The position numbers and the translations under genes were made by a program. From the NCBI GenBank assembly GCA_018267275.1, contig JAFDYV010000001.1, positions 1 through 64,000 on the forward strand: 64,000 nucleotides of DNA. Reading direction: 5' to 3'. Source of the DNA: Bacteroidota bacterium. Its GTDB lineage: Bacteria; Bacteroidota; Bacteroidia; Cytophagales; Cyclobacteriaceae. Under the pieces are notes generated by a model, which had not been told where the DNA came from, made no database searches, and was given only the letters and a program-made list of their open reading frames with translations. Shown here piece by piece: positions 7,349 to 16,966 of this stretch (its first letter is position 1; the number at the start of each line of letters is the position of its first letter).

Positions 7349-9244
7349 ATGTGCGGCATTACTGGGTTCTGTGATTTTAATGGTCAACTGCGGGAAGAGG
7401 TGTTGATAAAGATGACGAATACGTTGACACACCGCGGACCAGATGCAAATGGGTACAGAGTATTTCAAACAGACAAATACGCAATCGGATTAGGTCACCG
7501 TAGATTGTCGATTATGGACCTTTCTGAAAAAGGCACGCAGCCGTTCCTGCGGCATGGTGTATCAGTTGTTTTCAACGGAGAGATTTATAATTTCAAGGAA
7601 ATCAGAAGCCAATTGGAAGCCATCGGCTATTCCTTTGACTCAGATACCGATACAGAAGTAATCATAGCTGCTTACAAAGTCTGGGGTATGGACTCTTTGC
7701 AGAAGTTTGTAGGCATGTTTGCTTACGCCCTGTATGACCCAAGCACAGAGAAAATATTTTTAGTCAAGGATCGTGTGGGTGTAAAGCCGTTGTATGTATA
7801 CCATCGGAACAATATCATTCTATTCAGTTCCGAGCTAAAGGCATTCCACGAAAATCCATTGTTCAAAAAAGAAATAGATAATCACGCACTCGCGCTTTAT
7901 CTTCAATACAGTTACATACCAACCCCTCATTGTATTTTTCGTGACACACAAAAAATTAAACCGGGTCACTATATTGAGGTAGATCTTCTTAACAAACAAT
8001 TGAAAGAGGTTAAGTACTGGGACGTGAACGATGCCTATAACACGCCTAAATTGAACATCAGTTTTGAAGAAGCTGTTGCCGAAACCAATGAAAGGTTGAT
8101 AAAGGCATTTAACTATCGAATGGTGGCTGATGTTCCGGTGGGTGTATTTTTAAGCGGAGGTTATGATAGCACTGCCGTTACTTCCATTTTACAAAGCAGC
8201 CGAACTGAAAAAATCAAAACGTTCACGATTGGCTTTCACGAAGCGAAGTTTAATGAGGCCGAAGAAGCAAAAAAAATTGCCCAACGCCTCGGCACAGACC
8301 ATACTGAATACTATTGCACCGCACAAGATGCAACAAATGTTTTTCAACAGTTGCCCTTCGTTTATGACGAACCGTTTGCCGACAATTCAGTAGTACCAAC
8401 CATATTAGTAAGTCAACTGGCTAGAAAAACAGTGACTGTGGCCTTATCTGGAGATGGCGGAGACGAAATTTTCGCGGGCTACAACAAATTTAATCAAGCG
8501 GTAAGTTATACAACGAAAATGCCCCATTCAGTGCAATCCGCTTTGGCGGCCGTAATGGCGCAAGTGAATCCCAACCATATTCCTTATTTCAAAAACACAC
8601 ATAACTTCCAGAGCCGTTTCGAGAAAATGCAACGGATTTGGAAAACACACAGCCCCTTTGTGGCACTGAAAGCCATTAGCCAATACATTACCGAAATGGA
8701 AACCAGGCAGTTGTTATCTGTAGACTTCCAAAATGCACACACCTATTTCGATGATGAGTCGTTATTGCTTGATTCGAACGATGCTTTGAACAAACTGTTG
8801 GCCATTGATTATAAGACTTTTTTGATGGATAACAATTTGGTGAAGATTGACCGGGCCTCGATGAGCGTTGGCTTAGAAGGGCGAGAACCCTTTTTGGATC
8901 AACATATCATTGAGTTTGTAGCACGTTTGCCCTCTCACTATAAGATTCGAGATGGTGTCAATAAGGCAATTTTAAAGGAAATCGTTCACAAGTACGTAGA
9001 TCGCTCTTTAATGGACCGTCCAAAAATGCCATTCATCGCTCCACTTACTGTTTGGTTCAGAAATGAGCTTAAATCATTATTGCATGACCATCTCAACTAC
9101 GATGTATTGACTTCCCAGAAAATATTTAACGCAAAGAAAGTGGTGGAATGGAAGAATTTGTATTTGTCGGGCAAAGCTATTAGTCATCAAAAAATATGGA
9201 ATATATTGCTGTTTCAACTGTGGTATAACCGTTGGATGAAGTAA
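7349..9244 (+). CDS. asnB: asparagine synthase (glutamine-hydrolysing)
   Basis: The start ATG at 7349 puts Cys at position 2 (MCGITGF), the N-terminal nucleophile of the class II glutamine amidotransferase domain. The longer frame from 7247 would bury it. The 631-residue protein then shows THRGPDANG, LGHRRLSI, the synthetase ATP loop SGGYDST (usually SGGxDS), SGDGGDEIFAGY, and GLEGREPFLD with the downstream catalytic region. In polysaccharide clusters such enzymes can amidate a sugar acid or make asparagine. It sits one base after the preceding GT2 stop, in the same operon, which favours a role in glycan modification. Confidence 0.93.
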   Translation: MCGITGFCDFNGQLREEVLIKMTNTLTHRGPDANGYRVFQTDKYAIGLGHRRLSIMDLSEKGTQPFLRHGVSVVFNGEIYNFKEIRSQLEAIGYSFDSDTDTEVIIAAYKVWGMDSLQKFVGMFAYALYDPSTEKIFLVKDRVGVKPLYVYHRNNIILFSSELKAFHENPLFKKEIDNHALALYLQYSYIPTPHCIFRDTQKIKPGHYIEVDLLNKQLKEVKYWDVNDAYNTPKLNISFEEAVAETNERLIKAFNYRMVADVPVGVFLSGGYDSTAVTSILQSSRTEKIKTFTIGFHEAKFNEAEEAKKIAQRLGTDHTEYYCTAQDATNVFQQLPFVYDEPFADNSVVPTILVSQLARKTVTVALSGDGGDEIFAGYNKFNQAVSYTTKMPHSVQSALAAVMAQVNPNHIPYFKNTHNFQSRFEKMQRIWKTHSPFVALKAISQYITEMETRQLLSVDFQNAHTYFDDESLLLDSNDALNKLLAIDYKTFLMDNNLVKIDRASMSVGLEGREPFLDQHIIEFVARLPSHYKIRDGVNKAILKEIVHKYVDRSLMDRPKMPFIAPLTVWFRNELKSLLHDHLNYDVLTSQKIFNAKKVVEWKNLYLSGKAISHQKIWNILLFQLWYNRWMK

Positions 9245-9266
9245 AATAGCCATCTTAACCATCAAT

Positions 9267-10040
9267 ATGAAAAACACGTCAATCACCGAAATCCCAGGTT
9301 ACGATCGCGTTGCCGATATCAAAAGGCTCGATTTCATCAAAGCAAAGTTGTCGGAGTCAATCCCAACCAACGGCACCGTTTTAGACGTAGGCTGTGGAAA
9401 TGGCATTATCAGTTTACAATTGGGAGCTGTTGGCTACCGCGTACACGGAATTGACATGAGCGACAAGTCAATTGAAAATGCACGTAGAGCAAATCCGTTT
9501 GGCAACGTTACATTCAGCGTAGTGGATGCCGAAACGTTGAAGGCGAGCGGCCAAAAATACAACGCCATTATTTGCTCAGAAGTGTTGGAGCACTTGCACC
9601 AACCGGGTGCTTTAGTTGCACAACTCCATGACATTTTAGACGATAACGGAATAATGATTGTAACCGTGCCCAACGGAACTGGCCCGCGAGAATCGCTCGT
9701 GACAAAGCCGTTCTTACGCCTACGCGCAAAGAACAATTGGGCTTGGCGCTCTGTGGTGGGATTGAAGAAGAAGCTAGGTTACTCTGGCACTACTATTCAA
9801 TCTGATAACGACAATTTAGATCACATCCAGTTTTTTACACGCAAACAACTTCGGGCACTTTCACAACAAAATGGATTCACCATTAAGACAATTCAAAGTT
9901 CGAATTTTATCGATGATATTTTTCCGATTTCCCTTATCACCAAACGGTCGCAGTTACTTCAAAAAATGGACAGTAAAGTAGCTGACCTGTTGCCTACCTC
10001 CTTTACTGGTGGCTACTTGATGGTTTGGGTGAAGCGTTAG
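9267..10040 (+). CDS. class I SAM-dependent methyltransferase
   Basis: The 257-residue cytoplasmic protein has the SAM-binding motif VLDVGCGNGIISLQLG (residues about 38-53), an acidic motif II (VHGIDMSD) and ICSEVLEHLHQPG. This pattern is the UbiG/Methyltransf_11 type. It lies 22 bases after asnB and just before the repeat that starts the double-GT4 gene. It may methylate a sugar of the polysaccharide or its carrier-linked intermediate; the substrate is not known. Confidence 0.85.
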   Translation: MKNTSITEIPGYDRVADIKRLDFIKAKLSESIPTNGTVLDVGCGNGIISLQLGAVGYRVHGIDMSDKSIENARRANPFGNVTFSVVDAETLKASGQKYNAIICSEVLEHLHQPGALVAQLHDILDDNGIMIVTVPNGTGPRESLVTKPFLRLRAKNNWAWRSVVGLKKKLGYSGTTIQSDNDNLDHIQFFTRKQLRALSQQNGFTIKTIQSSNFIDDIFPISLITKRSQLLQKMDSKVADLLPTSFTGGYLMVWVKR

Positions 10041-10042
10041 CA

Positions 10043-10078
10043 AATGAATGAATGAATGAATGAATGAATGAATGAATG
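10043..10078 (+). repeat. (AATG)9 tetranucleotide repeat forming the next start codon
   Basis: Nine exact AATG units fill the gap between the methyltransferase stop at 10040 and the next gene, whose ATG at 10076 is the last unit. Each unit also gives ATGA, an overlapping start and stop, so every earlier ATG makes only a three-codon peptide. Changes in repeat number would move the start relative to upstream signals by 4 bases per unit, without shifting the frame of the last ATG. Confidence 0.95.
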
Positions 10079-12343
10079 AATAGGCCCAAAAAAATCTTAC
10101 TCACCATTCGTCAGGGAAAAATTGGGGGTGGCGAATCACACGTTCTCGATTTGGTAAGAAACTTAGATCGGACAAAGTACGAGCCTGTTGTTTTATCTTT
10201 CACAGAAGGCCCGATGATTGATGCGCTTAATAGTTGGGGAGTGAGGACGCAAGTCATTTCAACGGAGCAACCATTCAATTTCTTACTTTGGAAAAAAGTC
10301 AAAGATTTTATAGCTAATGAACAAGTTGAACTAATTCATGCCCATGGAACACGGGCAAATTCAAATGTGTTTTATGCTGCAAGGCGATTAAATCTTCCAC
10401 TCATCTACACTGTTCACGGGTGGTCCTTTCACCAAGACCAGAACTTATTCGTTAAAACCATGAGACGTCTTGGCGAACGATTCTTAGTGAATGAATCAGA
10501 CCTAACCATTTGTGTTTCTAACAGCAACTTGCAGGATGGTAAGGCAAGCGCGGGAGTAAGACGGTTCGAATTGGTGAATTATGGAATTGATTTGGAAAAA
10601 TTCAACCCCGAAAGGGCCTACCCCAATCTGCGTGCGGAATTTGGCGTGAAGGATGACGAAACATTAGTTGGCTACATCGCACGAATCACTGTTCAAAAAG
10701 ATCCCCATACCTTGATTCGGGCAATTGCCGAAGTGATTAACACGACCTCTAAGATAAAGTTTTTGATTGTGGGCAGCGGTGAGCTAAAAGAAAGCACCAT
10801 TCAACTGGCCAAAGAACTTGCAGTCGAAAACTACATCATCTTTCAAGATTTTAGAACTGACACGCCAGCCATATTGGCGAATGTAGACATATACTGTTTA
10901 CCAAGTTTGTGGGAAGGTTTGCCAATTGGTCTCTTAGAGGCTATGGCAATGAAAAAGGCAATCGTTGCTACCCCAGTAGACGGAACCAAAGAAGCTATTC
11001 AAGACGGATACTCAGGGTTACTCGTTCCTCACCAGTCGCCACATAAACTGGCAACTGCGATTCTTCAATTGCACGAAGATCGTTCTTTAAGATATCGACT
11101 AGGTTTGCAAGCACGCTTATCCATCGAGCAACGGTTTGAAGTGAAACGGATGGCCGCTGAAACACAAAACATCTATGCGCGTTTTCTGAGCACTTCCGAG
11201 AAGCGGCCCTTGCGCATCGGAATTGAGGCGCAGCGGTTGTTTCGTAAAAAGAAACACGGCTTAGAAATTGTTGCACTTGAAGTTATCAAACACCTACAGG
11301 AAATTGACACGTACAATCAATATATCGTATTCGTTAGAAGAGATGTAGATCGTTGCATACAACCTAAGCCCAACTTTCAAATCCGAGAGATATCCGCTAG
11401 TTCGTTTCCCATATGGGAACAGATAAAATTTCCCCTCGCGATTAAGAAAGAAAAACTAGACGTACTACACTGCACGGCTAATACCGCCCCCCTTTTCACA
11501 AATGTACCGATTGTATTGACGCTTCATGACGTGATTTTTTTAGAAGGGCTTCAGTTCAGGGGAAACTACTACCAAAATCTGGGCAATATTTACCGAAGAT
11601 TTGTAGTGCAATCGGTGATTAGTAAAGTTAAAAAAGTAGTAACCGTTTCAGAATGGGAGCGCCACCAAATACAGCAACACCTAAGAATAAATAACGATAG
11701 GATACAAGTAATATATAACGCGGTAGACCGATCGTTCAGAAAAATCGACAAGTCGTTGATCTGGCAAGCGAGAGCGAAATATCAACTCCCAGATCAGTTC
11801 ATTCTTTTTTTCGGAAACACAGCTGAAAAGAAGAATACCCATGGTACCATTTCCGCTTATGTTCATTATGCAAAAAACGAAAAAAATCCTTTACCCTTGG
11901 TGTTGGCTGGTGCGTTTGAACATTATTTAAAGGAACAGGTTGATGTTATTGACCCTCCATTAGAAATTCGATCACTGATAAAGATCATTGGGTATATACC
12001 ATTTGTTGAGCAACCTTTATTGTACAACGCAGCTTCATTGTTCTTGTATACATCAAAGAGAGAGAGCTTTGGTCTACCAATTCTGGAATCCATGGCCTGC
12101 GGCACTCCTGTAATTACGTCCAATACTTCATCTATGCCCGAGGTTACGGGTGATGCAGCACCACTGGTAGACCCTCAAAATACTGTTGAGATCGCAGAAG
12201 CTATTTCAAAAGTATTAAATAACGAAGCCATGCGGAACGACTATATCTCTCGCGGCTTAGCGAGGGCTCAAAACTTCAGCTGGAACCGGGCAGCAGTTGA
12301 ATTGCAAACCATCTACAGCGATATTGCTTCTCAAAAAAAATGA
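10076..12343 (+). CDS. fused double glycosyltransferase (GT4-GT4)
   Basis: The 755-residue protein holds two complete GT-B/GT4 domains. Domain 1 (residues about 1-370) starts KKILLTIRQGKIGGGESHV, has GYIARITVQKDP, and ends with the donor site SLWEGLPIGLLEAMAMKKAI. Domain 2 (about 380-755) begins RIGIEAQRLFRKKKHG, the usual start of a stand-alone GT4 gene, and ends with KRESFGLPILESMACGTPVI. Single GT4 enzymes have about 370 residues, so this is a gene fusion that could add two successive sugars. The start codon is the last unit of an (AATG)9 repeat. The gene ends in A8 plus TGA, overlapping the next start by 4 bases. Confidence 0.9.
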   Translation: MNRPKKILLTIRQGKIGGGESHVLDLVRNLDRTKYEPVVLSFTEGPMIDALNSWGVRTQVISTEQPFNFLLWKKVKDFIANEQVELIHAHGTRANSNVFYAARRLNLPLIYTVHGWSFHQDQNLFVKTMRRLGERFLVNESDLTICVSNSNLQDGKASAGVRRFELVNYGIDLEKFNPERAYPNLRAEFGVKDDETLVGYIARITVQKDPHTLIRAIAEVINTTSKIKFLIVGSGELKESTIQLAKELAVENYIIFQDFRTDTPAILANVDIYCLPSLWEGLPIGLLEAMAMKKAIVATPVDGTKEAIQDGYSGLLVPHQSPHKLATAILQLHEDRSLRYRLGLQARLSIEQRFEVKRMAAETQNIYARFLSTSEKRPLRIGIEAQRLFRKKKHGLEIVALEVIKHLQEIDTYNQYIVFVRRDVDRCIQPKPNFQIREISASSFPIWEQIKFPLAIKKEKLDVLHCTANTAPLFTNVPIVLTLHDVIFLEGLQFRGNYYQNLGNIYRRFVVQSVISKVKKVVTVSEWERHQIQQHLRINNDRIQVIYNAVDRSFRKIDKSLIWQARAKYQLPDQFILFFGNTAEKKNTHGTISAYVHYAKNEKNPLPLVLAGAFEHYLKEQVDVIDPPLEIRSLIKIIGYIPFVEQPLLYNAASLFLYTSKRESFGLPILESMACGTPVITSNTSSMPEVTGDAAPLVDPQNTVEIAEAISKVLNNEAMRNDYISRGLARAQNFSWNRAAVELQTIYSDIASQKK

Positions 12344-13218
12344 AGTCAATCATTTTAATTATTCTTCTGAGTCACATTGTGCTACCATCCTGGGGTCAGC
12401 GTAGAGACACCATTAAATGTAAACTAGAAACAGTCGCTCAATTACCAAAGGCTCTTCAAGAAATTTCCGGAATGGTTTATACCCCAGGCGGGCTGTGGGT
12501 ACTCAATGATGGCGACAACGGCTCATTCATATTTCTTATTGGTGACGATGGAAAAATTAAACAAATAAAAAAAATCGCAAACGCGCCAAACTATGATTGG
12601 GAAGAGTTGACATCTGATGCAAAAGGTAATCTTTTTATCGCTGATATCGGAAATAATAACAATACTCGAAGAACTTTACAGATCTATAAAGTAAATAACC
12701 CAATGCGCACTGATAGTGGGCGGATTTCGGCATCAAAAATTGAATTCAGATACGCTGCTCAAAAGGAATATCCACCGAAAAATAGCCGGATGATTTTTGA
12801 TGCCGAAGCAATGGTATTCATGAAAGATACACTTGTTCTATTCAGTAAAAACCGTACCCAACCCTACACGGGTTATGTTCATGTATACCAGATACCTACC
12901 AAAACAAAAAGTCAATCTATTGTTGCAGTTGATAGTCTCTACCTTGGCGGTACTAACTCCTTGAATAGCTGGGTCACTGGTGCCGCTATTTCCAAAAACG
13001 GAAACATGTTGGCCTTGCTGTCGCACGATAAAATTTGGCTACTCGACCATTTTGTTGGAACTGCTTTTCGGGACGCCCGAATTCGGGTTATAAAACTAAA
13101 TCATTATAGTCAAAAAGAGGCGCTGTGTTTCGACCACCAAGATAACTTGTTTATCGCTGATGAACTTTTTGAAAAGATACTGGGCGGAAAATTGTACCGA
13201 TTAACGTTACCCAAGTAA
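12340..13218 (+). CDS. secreted beta-propeller-like protein
   Basis: The 292-residue protein has a signal peptide ending near LPSWGQ. The mature part carries repeated beta-propeller blades with WVLNDGDNG, YDWEELTSDAKGNLFIADIGNNNNTR and LFIADE, resembling SdiA-regulated/esterase-like phytase propellers. Overlap ATGA with the double glycosyltransferase couples the two. It probably acts in the periplasm or outside the cell. No catalytic residues can be assigned, so its function is open. Confidence 0.6.
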   Translation: MKSIILIILLSHIVLPSWGQRRDTIKCKLETVAQLPKALQEISGMVYTPGGLWVLNDGDNGSFIFLIGDDGKIKQIKKIANAPNYDWEELTSDAKGNLFIADIGNNNNTRRTLQIYKVNNPMRTDSGRISASKIEFRYAAQKEYPPKNSRMIFDAEAMVFMKDTLVLFSKNRTQPYTGYVHVYQIPTKTKSQSIVAVDSLYLGGTNSLNSWVTGAAISKNGNMLALLSHDKIWLLDHFVGTAFRDARIRVIKLNHYSQKEALCFDHQDNLFIADELFEKILGGKLYRLTLPK

Positions 13219-13312
13219 ATTCATCGGTAAGTGTAAAGTACAAACATCGCCTAACACATATCTGTTTGGGGAAAGCGTTTAGATTTGCATCCGCAAAGTG
13301 CCCAACCCCTAC

Positions 13313-16300
13313 ATGAACCTGTTTGCTCGCTATCAATGGTTTGTCTTCTTGTTGCCGCTCCTAATTGCGAAAATATCTTTTTGTCAACAGACTGCCAGAA
13401 TGACGAGTGGTGGCAATGGATATTTAGAAAAGTTGCCACCAGACTATTCAACAAATTCATCTAGAAAATATCCGATTTTGTTCTTCCTGCATGGTTCCGG
13501 AGAGGTGGGAAACGGATCACCTACTGACCTGCAAAAAGTAAAAGCAAATGGCCCCCCCTATCTGATTGAACAAGGGCACAACATGTGCTTCATAGTAAAT
13601 GGCGTTGAAGAGTGTTTTATCGTCATTTCTCCCCAGTTGCGACCGGGGTTAGGCGGTTGGTGGCCAAGCGTCCTCAATGAAGTATTTGATTACGTCATCA
13701 ACGGTCCTTTAAATTACCGCATAGACAAGACGAGAGTTTACCTTACTGGCTTAAGCTTAGGAGGTCAGGGGGTTTACATAGGCGTAGGGGATGCTGCGGT
13801 TCCAGACATATTTGCAGCCGGTGCACCAGTGTCGGCATTCGGGAATGGGAATGGTTGCCGCATTTCGTCACGTAAGATACCGATGTGGGGATTCCATGGC
13901 ACAGCAGATGGCACAATTCCGTATTCTACTGGCCTGCAGGAATTCAACAACATAGTTAATTGTACGAGTCCAACCCCAACTGCTGAGCTAAAGTGGACAC
14001 CCTATGTTGGACTAGGACACAATGTTTGGCAGAATTATGCCTACCGAACGGATAACAACCTACACACTCCAAATTTGTATCAATGGCTATTGACAAAAAC
14101 CAAAGGAGGTGCCCCAAAGGCAAATGCCGGAGCAGACCTGACACTAGTTTTGCCTACAAATAGTGCCTCGTTGTCGGGATCGGGCAGCGACACTGGAGGT
14201 GGGACAATCGTATCCTATTCTTGGACTAAAGTCAGTGGCGGAGCTGCCAACCTCACGAATGCAAACACTCCTACCCTTTCGGTCACTGATCTGGTAGAGG
14301 GTATTTATGTTTTTCGGCTGACAGTAACAGACAATGATGGTAACACTGCCTTTGATGATGTGTCGGTAACCGTTACGTTAGCGGTTAATTTAATCATAAC
14401 AAATCCGAATCCCGTTTGTGCTCCTAGTACAGTAGATATTACGCAGCCCGCAGTCACCGCAGGTTCAACGCCTGGCATTACGCTATCGTACTGGATCGAT
14501 TTGGCTGCCACTACTCCATTGCTAAATCCTACCTCGGTCGGTAACGGAGTGTATTACATCAAAGCCATCACAGCCACAGGGGGCAGCATGATTAAACCAG
14601 TTACAGCAATTGTCAACCCATCTCCTAATCTTATCATCACCAATCCACCTCCGAATTGTGAGGGCGTGACCTTCAATTTAACCACGCCTTCGTTAACGGC
14701 AGGCTCAAGCATTGGCCTTACGCTTTCGTATTGGAAGGATAGTTCAGGATCGGTGGTCTTATCAAATCCAACAGCTGTTGGTTCGGGAACATATTATGTA
14801 AAGGGTACGAACTCATTTGGATGTGCGATCATTAAGCCCGCAACGCTAACAACTAACCCAACACCTAGTCTCATCGTACAACAGCCAGCACCTGTTTGTA
14901 GCCCGTTAACAGTCAACATTACCGCACCTTCGATAACAACTGGGTCCGCATCCAACCTCTCGCTATCATATTGGACCGACTCATCAGCTACCTCAGTTTT
15001 AGCCAATCCCGCAACTTGTGGCAGTGGCACTTTTTTCATTAAAGGAACGGACACAAATGGCTGTAGCAGTGTGAAACCAATTAACGTAACGATTAACCCA
15101 TCCCCTGTTCTCCAAATCAATCCACCCTTGGCTGTGTGTGCACCCGCTACAATTGATTTGACTAGCCCTGCCGTTACGAGCGGATCAACCGGAAGTGCTT
15201 CACTCAGTTATTGGCTTGATGCAAATGCTACGAATCCAGTTATTTTGCCAAGTCAAGTCGGAACGGGCACATACTATGTTAAAGCTTTGGGTGCGACCGG
15301 CTGCTCGGTAATTAAATCTATTACTGTTTACGTAAATCAACCTCCTACGCTTGTCGTTACAACCCCAACTCCTGTATGTGAGCCAACCAAAGTTGATTTA
15401 ACTTCGACCAACGTCACGGCAGGTTCGACCTCTGGCAGTTTCTCATATTGGCTTGATGGCACTGCTACTTTGCCCGTGCAAGATCCAACTTCTATTTCTA
15501 CGTCCGGGACATACTTCATAAAAAGCACTGACGGAAACAATTGCTATCAAGTAAAGCCGGTAATTGTTGTAATCAACCCGAAGCCAACAATGGCTGCCGG
15601 AAATTCTTTCAAAATATGCAGCGGACAATCTACTGAAGTCAGCCTATCCACAGCCAACAGTGTTCCCTCGCTTTTTTCTTGGACTTCGCAGTTAGTATCT
15701 GGAAATGCGAGCGGTTTTTTTGCAGGTAGCGGAAACACTATTTCACAACTCCTGACCACCGATAATTTTGGAGCGGCAGTGAAGTATGTTGTGACCCCCA
15801 CATCAATCAATGGCTCATGCAAAGGCAACCCTTTTGAAGTAACGGTTGACATCGGCCCGGTACCCATTGCGTCTATCAACACTACCGCCAGTTCTTCGGT
15901 AATTTGCAACGGTTGTTCTACAAACGTAGTAGTTCAAAACCTCAATCAAGTAGCCAACACAACATTTAGCTGGACTGCATCGGTGCTTGCAGGAAGTGTT
16001 AACGGTCACAGCAATGGTGCTGGCTCATCCATCGTTCAATCATTGTCAAAAACAACTATTGATGGCACTGTCCGATATCAAATTGTTCCAAAAGCGGGCA
16101 TCTGCACGGGGCAAGAGATACTGTTTGATGTGCGTGTAAATAACCCACCAATTGCGAATGCAGGCGCGAACAGAACAATCAAATTACCGTCCGACCCAAT
16201 TACACTGATTGGCTCCGCTACAGACAACGATGGGCAAATAACGGCAACCACGTGGGCGAAAGTAGCCGGCCCTGCCTCATATTCTATCAGTAACGACAAC

Positions 16301-16966
16301 ACGTTGACCCCACAAGTTTCAAACTTAACCGAAGGCATCTATCAGTTCAGATTGCTGACGACAGACAACGATGGAGCAATAGCCATTAGCACCACAACCA
16401 TTACGGTTGTACCAAAAGAGAATGTTCCTCCCATTGTAAACGCGGGCACAGATATCACCGTCAAGCTTCCTATTTTAGAAGTTAAGCTCAACGGCTCAGC
16501 CATCGACCCGGACGGCAATATTGTTTCGCGAAACTGGAAGCAAACTGACGGGAGAGCCGCAAAATTGACTGCCAATCAAGATCTGTTGACGGTAAGCGAC
16601 CTGCTGGTCGGTGAGTATGTATTTCAGTTTAGCGCCACAGATAATCAAGGTGCCACTTCCAGCTCATCGTTAAAAGTGACAATACTGCCGGCCGATGATT
16701 TCGGTAGTTTCAAACGAGCTAAGTTTATTACACCCAATGGTGATCAAGTAAACGACTATTGGATATTGGATCCCGATATAACCAAATACGAGCGATGCCG
16801 GTTTATTATTCTTTCAAACTCAGGTGAAAAAGTATTTGAAACATTCGGGTATAAGAATGATTGGAATGGGACACGCAATGGGGCTCCGCTGCCACAAGAT
16901 GTCTATTACTACATCTGCGAATGTGCTGACAAGAAGGATAGTGGGGATATTACGATTATTCGATGA
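13313..16966 (+). CDS. T9SS type B secreted esterase with PKD and Ig-like repeats
   Basis: The ATG at 13313 gives a signal peptide ending near ISFCQQ; the GTG at 13298 is less likely. An alpha/beta-hydrolase domain follows (to about residue 265): FFLHGSGE oxyanion region, nucleophile GLSLGGQG, Asp in HGTADGTIPY and His in GLGHNVW. Next come a PKD domain (about 270-360), five Ig-like repeats of about 80 residues each starting around PxPVCxPxxVDI, two more Ig-like domains and two PKD domains. The gliding-motility C-terminal domain ends the protein (KFITPNGDQVNDYW, WNGTRNGAPLPQDVYYY), a type B type IX secretion signal. PorP/SprF follows directly by ATGA overlap, the usual partner for such signals. 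Confidence 0.88.
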   Translation: MNLFARYQWFVFLLPLLIAKISFCQQTARMTSGGNGYLEKLPPDYSTNSSRKYPILFFLHGSGEVGNGSPTDLQKVKANGPPYLIEQGHNMCFIVNGVEECFIVISPQLRPGLGGWWPSVLNEVFDYVINGPLNYRIDKTRVYLTGLSLGGQGVYIGVGDAAVPDIFAAGAPVSAFGNGNGCRISSRKIPMWGFHGTADGTIPYSTGLQEFNNIVNCTSPTPTAELKWTPYVGLGHNVWQNYAYRTDNNLHTPNLYQWLLTKTKGGAPKANAGADLTLVLPTNSASLSGSGSDTGGGTIVSYSWTKVSGGAANLTNANTPTLSVTDLVEGIYVFRLTVTDNDGNTAFDDVSVTVTLAVNLIITNPNPVCAPSTVDITQPAVTAGSTPGITLSYWIDLAATTPLLNPTSVGNGVYYIKAITATGGSMIKPVTAIVNPSPNLIITNPPPNCEGVTFNLTTPSLTAGSSIGLTLSYWKDSSGSVVLSNPTAVGSGTYYVKGTNSFGCAIIKPATLTTNPTPSLIVQQPAPVCSPLTVNITAPSITTGSASNLSLSYWTDSSATSVLANPATCGSGTFFIKGTDTNGCSSVKPINVTINPSPVLQINPPLAVCAPATIDLTSPAVTSGSTGSASLSYWLDANATNPVILPSQVGTGTYYVKALGATGCSVIKSITVYVNQPPTLVVTTPTPVCEPTKVDLTSTNVTAGSTSGSFSYWLDGTATLPVQDPTSISTSGTYFIKSTDGNNCYQVKPVIVVINPKPTMAAGNSFKICSGQSTEVSLSTANSVPSLFSWTSQLVSGNASGFFAGSGNTISQLLTTDNFGAAVKYVVTPTSINGSCKGNPFEVTVDIGPVPIASINTTASSSVICNGCSTNVVVQNLNQVANTTFSWTASVLAGSVNGHSNGAGSSIVQSLSKTTIDGTVRYQIVPKAGICTGQEILFDVRVNNPPIANAGANRTIKLPSDPITLIGSATDNDGQITATTWAKVAGPASYSISNDNTLTPQVSNLTEGIYQFRLLTTDNDGAIAISTTTITVVPKENVPPIVNAGTDITVKLPILEVKLNGSAIDPDGNIVSRNWKQTDGRAAKLTANQDLLTVSDLLVGEYVFQFSATDNQGATSSSSLKVTILPADDFGSFKRAKFITPNGDQVNDYWILDPDITKYERCRFIILSNSGEKVFETFGYKNDWNGTRNGAPLPQDVYYYICECADKKDSGDITIIR

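Noticed and set aside
12333..12340. A8 run at an ATGA overlap, possible -1 frameshift site
   Set aside because: A slip would join the glycosyltransferase to a signal peptide, which makes little sense. Normal stop-start coupling explains it.
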